Below are positions 55,100 to 64,000 of a stretch of DNA of 64,000 nucleotides, piece after piece. Every line of letters begins with the position of its first letter. Position 1 is the first letter of the stretch. The stretch spans positions 582,001-646,000 of the forward strand of contig JAOTOL010001435.1 in NCBI GenBank assembly GCA_034440575.1. The letters are read 5' to 3'. The position numbers were made by a program, and so were the translations under genes. The DNA comes from Imbricaverruca yamaguchii (lineage: Eukaryota; Arthropoda; Thecostraca; Neoverrucidae). The notes under the pieces are model-generated. The model saw only the letters and a program-made list of their open reading frames with translations, searched no databases and was not told the DNA's origin.

Positions 55100-56880
55100 T
55101 GAGAGGATTGCAGTTGGTTTATGGCAGACTATTGGAGTAAAACAATACTAAGAAGATCTATAGCACAACAGCGGCCTCCTTTGATTAGAATCGCAAAGGA
55201 ATACCGATATTCACATCTAATCATGGGGGTAAAAGGGGGCGGAAGCCACAGTAGAGGTCTGCGATATCTGTCTGCAACTTATATACAGCTGTTATTGAAG
55301 CATAAGCTACTGGTGAGAACCTGACGGTCAATTTATTTTCTATTAAATATTGGGTATAATTTATTCCATTTGGGCCAATTAGTGGCAGATCAATTATTCA
55401 CATGGCAAGCAAAAAATAAAAATCAAATATTATTTACATTTAAATCAGTACTTCATATTATCTGGTTTTCAAGTTATACCGGCTCCGTACCGCTTCCTGA
55501 TACCGTAATGACGCGACTGCGACATTTTCAAGCACCAAAATTATTGTATCTGCGAACTGGTTAGGCCTAACCATTTTATTGAATTGGGGTTATTAATATG
55601 TAAGTCTAAGCATTGTTGTGCGGATGGTAACAGCCTCAGATATTTCCAGAAAACACTTCAAATTTATGATGGGACGTCAGAGTGGCAGATGGTCATGACA
55701 CCGCCATCGCAGCGATATGGGCCGCAATTGGCAATCCTAGTATTTGTCAGTTTGAGATGCCTATATTGACGGCTCTATTATTGGGTTTTAAAATTGTTCA
55801 GGATTTTACACCCATAAGGAGCATCTCTTTGATAAGCATGGCGCACTGCTAGAGCATGTTTGTGCACCAAAGCATGCTAATAAGAACTAGAAACACATCC
55901 AGCATGACGTGGGGACCATTGCCACTACTTGACTAGGAGCAAGGCCATTTAGATAGTACTAGGAGGTAAGTGAAGAGGGAGCTTCTGAACACTTAAGGCA
56001 TCATGCAACAAATAGCTCTACTGCTGCTTCTATATGGCTGAACCAGTAATTGTACTGTGTTTACAGAAGACAAAAATGAATAGGCTATCCATATTTAATT
56101 GGTTTCTTTCAATGAAAATCCTGTAACCACTTGCAAAGAGCAACTTTAAAAAAATTATTTTGTAGTGGTATGCCATATCCTGAACATTAAAATGTTCTTG
56201 TGCAGGATTACCTCACTGTAGTTGCTGTGGTACAAGTTATTACTATGCACGAAAGATTGCTGGTGTACCTAATTGCAAAACATATTGAGTCACTTCCTTA
56301 TGGTTTCCTTTAGCCAATTGCACTTGGAAGCCTAAAAATGGTCCCTGTGAACTTTGCTAGCTCCATACGCAAAAAGTTGGTAGTACTATGGGACCAGAAC
56401 TTCTTTTTTTGGTACAGACAGGTCCATTATTTATGAACACCACCATCTTTTTGTTATTTATGTGCTGAACATGATATGGGAGGCATCCAAAGGTGCTCAG
56501 GTAACAAAACATATCTGGATACCTCCTCTTCACATACCAACCTATATAGTAGCGTTACATTAGTTTATGGCAGACATGTGTGTTCAGGTGCTGTCAAGTG
56601 TAATGGGTCTACTAATCCAAAAATCTTGTTCAACAGAACATTATTTATGTGATCATTGATTGAGAATGTTATGTTTTGGATTGAACTTTGGAAACTGTTG
56701 CTTTCCAGCCATGTCTGGATGATTGTTTTAGTTGGCTACCTACTCTATGAAATTATCTAGAGTCCTATTACACCAAGGACTCACAGTATGGATGAACAAA
56801 ATAGAGTGAGCAGATTTAAATTTATTATTTTCATGCACATAGTTTCAATACATTTCTTTTCAGTAATTTTCTTTTGACAG
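55100..56880. other. region upstream of synaptojanin, no gene recognised
   Basis: AT-rich; it should contain the synaptojanin promoter and any 5' UTR exon. No clear TATA/Inr arrangement can be asserted. Short frames only. Confidence 0.4.
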
Positions 56881-57076
56881 GCTTTTTATTTCAATTTGTT
56901 TGTTTGTTTATTGGTTGGTTCACAACACACTTTATGCACATTCACAGCTAATGGCACCGCACACACTTTCGCTGGTGGGCCGTGGGTTTGGGAAATGTCC
57001 GGAGTGGCACTGGAGTCAAACCCAGGACCTTTGGTACCCATTGCCGACACCTTAACCACTCAGCCATCCCCGCCCC
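56880..57076 (-). mobile_element. second type of tRNA-derived SINE
   Basis: The minus strand starts ggggcggggatggctgagtg, gttaaggtgtcggcaatggg, then B box gggtttgactccag, and ends in (aaac)n (aataaacaaacaaac). The head resembles a Leu/Ser-type tRNA. The core and tail differ from the other SINEs in the window. Confidence 0.75.
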
Positions 57077-57090
57077 TATTTCAGTTTGTA

Positions 57091-57610
57091 ATACCATGTT
57101 TATGAAGGTGATTAAGATGATAGGACCACTTATTTTTGTGCAAATGCTAACTTCAGGGTGTGATCAAAATAATGTTGACAAGGAGCTTTGAGTTAGGTAA
57201 TATAACAAAATGAAATGTAAAAAAGGAACATAGTCTAACCTAACCTTGCCTAACATACCTTTGGGGAAAGAAAAAAAGAAATCGGAGGCAATTTTTTGTT
57301 GATAAAAATTTTCAACATTAAAAATGAAACATTAACTAGCCTAACTTAACCTAACTTGCTTTTGAAGGAAAATAATCTAAATTTTGCAGAATTGTTTTGG
57401 GAGGTTTTTGGAAATATTTTGGTATTATTGTGTTTTAAGGTGGTAACAAAAACAATTTGTACACACGTTTTCCTCCATAAAGCAAACAAATGGGTTAGGT
57501 TAGTTTAGGTTTTCAAGTTGGAAAATTTCCACCCAAAGAAAATGACAAAAGAATAATTTGCACAAAAATAAGTGGTCCCATCATCTTAGTCACCTTCATA
57601 CATATGGTAT
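57091..57610. mobile_element. foldback/MITE with ~55-bp inverted termini
   Basis: Left (57,091-57,148): taccatgtttatgaaggtga, ttaagatgataggaccactt, atttttgtgcaaat. The right end (57,553-57,610) reverse complements to taccatatgtatgaaggtga, ctaagatgatgggaccactt, atttttgtgcaaat. There is no coding capacity; the interior has repeated ttaggttaggtt-like text. It abuts the SINE at 57.0 kb. Confidence 0.88.
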
Positions 57611-59800
57611 GCTGATGACAAAATCCCCCCCCCCCCCCCAAAAAAAAAAAAACTTCAGACAATTGTACCATTTTTATCTGTTGCAAGCTTGCCCAGTATG
57701 CAGTATTTCATGACATTGCATGCACCAGTGTCTCTCAGCCTATAACATTGTGCATTGTGCATTATAGCAAGCCCATGTCATTGTTCATATATAATCAAAA
57801 CTGCCATGCTTTATATACTGATGAATTTCCAATGACAAGGGAGGTGATCTTTATGGAACTAGCATGGGGCTCTGGGATTGTCAACAGTGAAAAGACACTA
57901 TGTTCATCCCATGGACCTGGGAAATGGTTTAATTTGACTGTAAAAACCCTGACCCTAACTGTCCTTGAACTCTCACATCAAACTATCTGCTATCTTCAAA
58001 CTCCAATATCTTTATAGGGATTTTCACATGGAACATTTATGGAGGCTTGATTTTTCATTTGCCTACATTTTATGGACATTTTTGTCACATTTTCGAATTA
58101 GCACAGGTTTGATGGAATAAGTCATAACATTTGAAATTCACTCAATCCGTGCCTAACTAATTGGTAATGTACTATTAGCACAGTAGAAATCCAAACTAAA
58201 TCAGGCAGACATGGCTTTTATTGTAGTGCACTCATTCATGTTGGGTTTGCTGTTAAGTAGTGCAATTCCTCCATTTGTCATACTCAAGCACTATCAGCTA
58301 ACTTTGTATATCACCACCAACTTCTTCATTTTTGCATATTTTATTGTTGTCATCTCCCCAGTGAACATGCATTAGACCATGCCACGGGATCTAGATGGGG
58401 CCATTAGGGGTATGCCCACTAGAACAGTGTTCCCCAGGTCGACTGCAGCCTCTGCTTTCTTTCATATGAGCCCAGGCCACCTTGCTGTAAAAGATGTGTC
58501 TTTTGGCAAGGTCCGTGTTAACTCCATTGCCTTTTCTCAATTGGTGGCTCAGTCCCTGGGAAATGATGCCTGGCACACCAAATGAATGCCCCTCTATATT
58601 TAAAAGTCGTTGATCTGCCCTTGGAGATGGGGTGGGAAGGAGAGGGGTGCTTGCTTGCTTTCCCTCCAACCATGCATTTTTATATCCAGGGACAATAATT
58701 GTATTAGAACAAGTTAGCAGAATATTTCATTTTTTCTCATGTTTCTCAAACATTGCACCTAGTTTGGCAAGTGAGACGCTCACCTGATATACCAGGGTGG
58801 CTTCGTTCAGAACAGCGACACGCAACTGCCCAGTGGGTAGTTTAACCATGCTGGGCCAGTTATTTGACTATTTTGCAAAGTTTGCCTACATCACTTTCCA
58901 GAAGGACCCAGAAGGGTGCCCATACTAATAGTATGGAGAGAAGCACTTGAGTGGCCCAAGAGGATGTCTAAATGTGTACTATGAACTATCAGAAACAGAG
59001 TCTATATTTTCAACAGAGACATCACCAAACCACAGAAAGCACATGACTGTGAAGAGGGCACCGACCTGCCCAGCAGGGCGCCCAGCATTGCCTTCTTAAA
59101 GGCCACAGCTGCCCAGAATGTTGCTTATCTCGTCGGTAAAGGAGCACATTTAGCCAAAAATAGTCTGAATATGATGAAGAGCAGTGTCGGAACAGCCCAG
59201 AAGGGCTCCCACACTCTGAAGCCACGCAGCTGTTCGGTAAAGCGCCTGTATTGGCGAGGTGGGCGCCAAATCATGGCAGATAGACCAGCCGTCATCTTCC
59301 GGTAAATTATATCGATTAGTCATATTTTCGGCCTTTCTGAGTAGTTTGTATGGTTTCACCGGGCGAACAAACTCGACCAATTGTGTAGCCAGCTAGTTCG
59401 ACCGAATGTACACTTCCCCGCCCAGTTAGCATGCTGCCCAAGACACTGCGCCACCTTGGCGATGGTAGAGTCCATGTCCTGAGCCAATGGTGAGCCCATT
59501 GCTGAAGGCTGAAACTCTGCGTCTTATTTTAACAAACTCGTTTAGTAGCCCTTTAGTCTTTTCAACCATCAATCCATTTTGTTCAAGAAATTCTGGCACG
59601 TCTGACAGTATTGGGTAAAGCGGGCAAAAGGATTATCCTCTGTTGGGTACCGAGCCACAGCAGCATCACGGGAAATGAGCTGCTGCCAAGCGTGCCGCGC
59701 AGTCACGCATGATTCGAGCTCTGCCCCTCCCACCCAGAGATTACTACGCAACTGTAAATGCTTTCCTTCAAGGAGAGTGGCAAGAAAGCTGGAACTCCTA
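57611..59800. other. intergenic, no gene recognised
   Basis: Frames of 60-90 codons occur on both strands. None shows a known domain. Confidence 0.45.
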
Positions 59801-59807
59801 AGTTATA

Positions 59808-60290
59808 AACAAACTCCGGTACATAAACCAAGTTCTGGTACCATGGACATCATCGCTAAGAAAACGTAGGGGGGAATTAGTTATGCTGGCACGCTTGCGA
59901 ATAGGACACACGTACGCAACGCGCGGTTACCTATTGAGAAGGGAGGCGAAGCCACGCTGTTCCCGATGCGGCTCACCGATGACATTTCGACACCTACTGT
60001 TTGCATGGTCAAACTTCATAGTAAAACGAAGACGTTACTTCGGTTCGAATGTCCACGGGTTGTACTGTGATGTTTTAGGTGACAATTCGAAAATCATCCA
60101 GACAGGTGAAGTATATCGATATCTCTCGACTGTTCAGCTCGACGTAATCTATCCCTTTCAAAAATTGACTCATGCCACCTAGTGTAACGTGAACTGGGCG
60201 CTGTTATTAAAGTTATGGGCGCTACATAACCAGTAGCAGTTGAGGCGCCTTTAAGCCCAAGTAATCAATCAATCAGGAAAAATGTCTGGT
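59808..60290 (+). mobile_element. 5'-truncated Jockey-type LINE: ORF2 C-terminus and 3' tail
   Basis: One open frame of about 124 codons from NKLRYINQV through RLRIGHTYATRGYLLRREAK, PRCSRCGSPMTFRHLLF (zinc-knuckle-like CxxC...H) to a stop at 60,180-60,182. A 3' UTR of about 110 bp ends gggcgctacataaccagtag, cagttgaggcgcctttaagc, ccaagtaatcaatcaatcag. The intact frame suggests a fairly young insertion. The tail defines the family's 3' end. Confidence 0.88.
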
Positions 60291-60291
60291 G

Positions 60292-61299
60292 TTAACCCGC
60301 GCACGTCCGGGGGGGGGGGGCAGATATCTGCCCCCTCCGGTTTTTCCTCATTTGCCGCCAAACTAATGGGGTTAGCAAGGCCAAACCTCGCGTAGCTGTG
60401 CATTGGTTTTTTCCGCACATCCTCATACATTTTTAATCCTGGGTCAACTCAGGTCAGGTCACCAGGTCAGGCGAAGTGACCCAACTGCACTCGGAGTCCT
60501 AGGTGGCATAACTTCCACGCTAATTGGGCAATTTATTTCAAATTTGTAGCATGCCATGATCTCATCAGGGACCATAATATGTGTATCGTTTTTTTCGTAG
60601 CATTGACCTTAGGGCAGGTCGCTGCCATGGCTTCCCCATTATAGGGCTATGGTAAAATATACAAATGTTTCCTAGTTTCATATTTGCGCTCGGAATGATC
60701 TCACAACGGTTGTGGGATGTAGATGGAAGCTATGCTCAATGTTACCGCTGACATTTTTTGTTCAGTGACCTCACCAAGGTCTCTGAGGTCACCTGAGATC
60801 ACTACACATTTATGCGCATTACATCGCATTGTATTGAGGTAGAAGGCTGAAATTACCGTCATTGTGCTTGTATCGTCAAGACGTGTCGATTTATACCTTA
60901 CATGACCTCCCTAGGCCTTGACCTGAAGTCATGACTTCATGACCTTGACCTGAGTTTTGGTTGACCTGACCTTAAATTACACCGCCTATTGTCGGTAGCG
61001 CATTTCAAGGACTGTCGAATAGCGCTCGCCATTTGTTTCTATCTGTTACAGGTCCTGAGATATATGTAATATCTGAGTCCCACCTGATCTGGTAGAATTT
61101 GACCTATGATGGCCCATTGACCTGAATGTTGACCTGAGCGAAAAAATTACCGAAACACTTTGGATAGAGCCCGTCACCAGCTATCCAACGCCGTTTCCCG
61201 TTTCTTGCTAGCTAGCATAGTTCCAGAGATCTTAGGGGGCAGACATCTGCCCCCCGGACATGCGAAGTTGGCGCTTACCGCCGGACGTGCGAGTGTTAA
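60292..61299. mobile_element. piggyBac-like non-autonomous element
   Basis: Flanked by TTAA at 60,292-60,295 and 61,296-61,299. Left end ttaacccgcgcacgtccggg; the right end reverse complements to ttaacactcgcacgtccggc. A second inverted pair lies inside each end (gggggcagatatctgccccc and gggggcagacatctgccccc). TTAA target sites plus a terminal and subterminal inverted repeat suggest piggyBac. No transposase; the ~1 kb interior has 'gacctga' repeats. Confidence 0.78.
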
Positions 61300-62390
61300 T
61301 ATCGTGTAGAAGGAGAAAAAGATGGCGTGGAGAAAATAATAGTTTATTTCAGCCACTGTCTCCCATATGGAAAGGATGGGACCCAGCACCCCTGTTGGGC
61401 CCGACGAATATCCATGAATGACATCAGATGACTTGTGCACCCAAAATTATTTTTCGAGTCGGTGTCCCTTCAGATCATCGAAAAACCGGTGGGGCTCGGC
61501 ATAGGTCATAGGGCACCCTCTGTCGACCGCACGATGTAATTAATTGAAAATGTCATGTCATAGTGACTGATCGTAATAAGAGGGAAAATCACGAGCCGTA
61601 CCCCCTCCCCCCAAAGCGAATTATCGCCGATTAATCTAGCTTGCAGCTCCCGAATCGCGAATGATGAATGTGCTAGGGTGATGATAACTCAAATAGTTGC
61701 CATTCATCTTCCCAGTGCTACCCTTGTTCAATGGCCTAACTTAATGTTAGGTGACCTTTGTGGGGCTGGGAGTAATCATTTCGTTATTGTGCACGCTACA
61801 TCTGAAATAGACGTTCAATTTTTCCTCAGAGCAAAATAGTGTCTTCTGGTGCTGAATATATCCAGCGCGCATCTGGTACTGCCGATATACAGGCAATCAT
61901 ATAAAAAACTGATGTTTTCTATTTAAAAAACCCTCATCTGTTCGCCCTGTGTTCCAAAAAGTGAAAAATCGGGTAATAATCGCGAACTGGTGACGTGCGA
62001 ACCGACCGTGCGAGTGTGAAGTGCGAAGTCTGCTGAAATCAGCCGGTACATTTTCGCGAAGAATCGTCTCAGGTCGGTGACCTGACCTGACAAGGGGAGT
62101 CATACTGATAACTTCGCCAAGTCAGGGGCGAGCACACAAGGTGAAGCCATACTGATAACATCACCGAGTTACTGGTGGGCTGACTAGGGCAGGCACACTG
62201 AAAATGTCCCTGGTGTGGTGACATGGGGCGGCATGGGGTAGATACACTGACGCTGAGCCACCAGCCAGCTGACATGGACTGACATGGGAGATCGATCAGA
62301 TCCATCAGAGCTTCTTAGAGATCCTTCGGAAGTCCCATACAGATGATAAGAAGTTCCCCATTCCGCCGTTCAGGTTTGAGAGGGTCTAGC
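61300..62390. other. intergenic, no gene recognised
   Basis: Contains loosely repeated 'actgataac...gacctgac' phrases at 62,070-62,230 and nothing else I can identify. Confidence 0.45.
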
Positions 62391-62397
62391 GGTGCCT

Positions 62398-62772
<375 letters not shown>

Positions 62773-63227
62773 GGCTGTTAGTTCCTGTTTCTTTCAAACG
62801 GAGTGTCTATATCGGTACCGTTCTTCCACAAGGCTGGAACAGTGCAGTGTTCCACAAGACTGTTTTAGTGCTCTGGGGCATTACCGCTGTGAAGGTGGAA
62901 GGGAGTACTCACTCCGTGGCCATTTCTGGCTGCTGGTGCGTTCAGATATTGACAGCGACCAATATACCACTGATGAAGTATCAGAGTTCATGACATGACA
63001 GGTGCTCGACGTGCATGCCGGACGTATGGAGATATTTTGTGACGTGTAACTGTGCCCTAAATTATTCATAAAATCGGGGTGCATACTGTGTTATTGAAGT
63101 AATGTTCAGCGCAAGATTAAGTGCATTCGCATATTGTAGTTTCTGCAAAGTGTACCTGGGAGTCCGAATGGTAAAACAATACTGCACTGTTCCAGATTGA
63201 CCCCATCACACGATATCCAAGATAATA

Positions 63228-63332
63228 ATGTTGGCAATATCACTTACAGCGCCCATTGCATGCTACATCGCATATATCGCTGTTCCTGGATCAAGTCTGT
63301 TCTCTTGGCACCCCGTCTGCATGTCACTTGCT
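63228..63332 (+). CDS. CYB561D2: CYB561D2-like first recognised exon
   Basis: The frame MLAISLTAPIACYIAYIAVP then GSSLFSWHPVCMSLA has a membrane helix and the SWHPV haem motif. The donor is gtaagt at 63,333. The 5' border is uncertain: the ATG at 63,228 could be the start, or the exon may begin after the acceptor ttacag at 63,249, since an in-frame stop at 63,198 blocks extension. Confidence 0.78.
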
Positions 63333-64000
63333 GTAAGTATCCACGTACATTATGGATGCATAATGTATGCATGTATGGATTTATTATTTACACGATTCCG
63401 TGACTCCGGGAGGGTTCGTAGATGCTTGGTATCGGGATAGGTCAAAGGGCCCGCTGTGCACTCTGTATAGCGTAGACAGAAGTGAACAGGCTGAAGCTTC
63501 AGATGGCACGATTTCTTCCACGAGGAGGTGGAAGAAGTCGTGCTATTCTCGTCACCTTTGATTTTCCGAATGGTTTGAGTAATTATATTGTGCCCGACGT
63601 TTTCGGTTTACCAGCATGTATTCCGGGAGTACATTCGGTGCTCTAATTATTGGTGGCATTATAATTGCTATTGCTCCACTGACTCAATTGCTATTGCTCC
63701 ACTGACCTGGCCTCTGGTCCGTCGACCTGACGTGACCTGACCCGGCGGCATCCAGAGACCTGGCCTCTGGTCGGTCGACCTGACGTGACCTGACCCGGCG
63801 GCATCCAGAGACCTGGCCTCTGGTCGGTCGACCTGACGTGATCTGACCCGGCGGTACCGACAGTTCGGCGTGCTGCTGCCGGCCGGCGTGGAGGCGTTCA
63901 GCTTGAGAGGCTGTCCTCGCGGCCGCCGCGTTATCCTACACTGGGCGCTGATGGTGACCGGCGTCGCCACAGCCGCCGCCGGCCTGGCCGCCATCTACCT
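63228..64000 (+). CDS. CYB561D2: cytochrome b561 family protein (CYB561D2-like), partial
   Basis: Members are small membrane proteins with two haems that pass electrons from ascorbate or similar donors across endomembranes to ferric iron or monodehydroascorbate. Two exons are recognised. The first (ending 63,332) encodes IAVPGSSLFSWHPVCMSLA, close to the conserved PGSSLFSWHPV(L)MSLA of CYB561D2, with the His haem ligand. The second (from 63,864) encodes FGVLLPAGVEAFS, a basic loop RGCPRGRR and HWALMVTGVATAAAGLAAIY, the second core helix with its His. Both are phase 0 at their junction. The start and remaining exons are outside or unrecognised. It lies about 8 kb from, and diverges from, synaptojanin. 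Confidence 0.8.
63506..63543. repeat. 16-bp stem hairpin in b561 intron
   Basis: gcacgatttcttccac, loop gaggag, gtggaagaagtcgtgc: one T-G wobble, otherwise perfect. It lies 174 bp after the first recognised exon's donor. Confidence 0.85.
63700..63863 (+). repeat. ~53-bp minisatellite copying the second b561 exon's acceptor region
   Basis: Three copies of a unit with gacctggcctctggtcggtc, gacctgacgtgacctgaccc, ggcggcatccaga. The last runs into the real acceptor: atctgacccggcggtaccgacag|ttcgg. The two complete copies read cctgacccggcggcatccagag|acc, so they keep an AG in the same place. Confidence 0.88.
63864..64000 (+). CDS. CYB561D2: CYB561D2-like second exon, cut by window end
   Basis: After the acceptor ggtaccgacag the frame FGVLLPAGVEAFSLRGCPRG then RRVILHWALMVTGVA continues open to the window end. 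The His in 'HWALM' is at the position of the conserved second-helix haem ligand. Confidence 0.78.

Noticed and set aside
58391..58669. A 92-codon minus-strand frame in the spacer.
   Set aside because: No recognisable domain, no exon borders and no context to support it.

Overview
This is a eukaryotic, animal genome window. It holds three spliced protein genes spread over long introns full of minisatellites, microsatellites and transposon remnants. Exons are GC-rich, introns use GT-AG sites, and Jockey-like LINEs and tRNA-derived SINEs are common. The proteins look like invertebrate orthologues. An arthropod, perhaps a crustacean, is my best guess, but that is inference. There are no bacterial-type operons, CRISPR arrays or rRNA genes.

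Layout. From 1 to 5.0 kb there are minisatellites and a small hAT-like element. From 5.0 to 17.2 kb (+ strand) lie seven exons of a prolyl 4-hydroxylase alpha subunit (P4HA): end of the N-terminal domain, half of the peptide-binding domain and the complete catalytic domain up to the stop. Its first exons are not recognised, and the exon for the second half of the peptide-binding domain is missing. From 17.2 to 21.0 kb is a convergent intergenic stretch. From 55.1 down to 21.06 kb (- strand) is an apparently complete synaptojanin gene. I traced 22 coding exons whose splice phases all agree and whose total (3,807 nt, 1,268 codons plus stop) is in frame: Sac phosphatase, inositol 5-phosphatase, RRM-like domain and a proline-rich tail with repeated SH3-ligand motifs. 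From 55.1 to 63.2 kb is a transposon-rich spacer. From 63.2 kb to the window edge (+ strand) lie two exons of a cytochrome b561 family gene resembling CYB561D2.

The most striking observation is that many intronic minisatellites sit exactly on exon borders, with repeat units that contain a copy of the adjacent splice site and often a little exon sequence. I see this at about 15 junctions in all three genes. It happens at donors (P4HA second exon; synaptojanin exons 4, 5, 6, 9, 14, 16, 20 and more weakly 10 and 21) and acceptors (synaptojanin exons 10, 13, 18, 20; the second b561 exon). Some copies keep an intact GT or AG and others have lost it. Tandem amplification of splice junctions looks like a recurring process in this genome.

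Transposons: a Jockey-superfamily LINE family (three fragments in synaptojanin introns, one 5'-truncated copy at 59.8-60.3 kb, three solitary 3' tails), a tRNA-headed SINE family whose 3' end resembles the LINE tail, a piggyBac-like TTAA-flanked element, a hAT-like MITE and two other inverted-repeat elements. The genes are not functionally linked in any obvious way; they are neighbours on a chromosome. All exon borders were read by eye and rest on protein similarity plus phase agreement; no transcript data were available.
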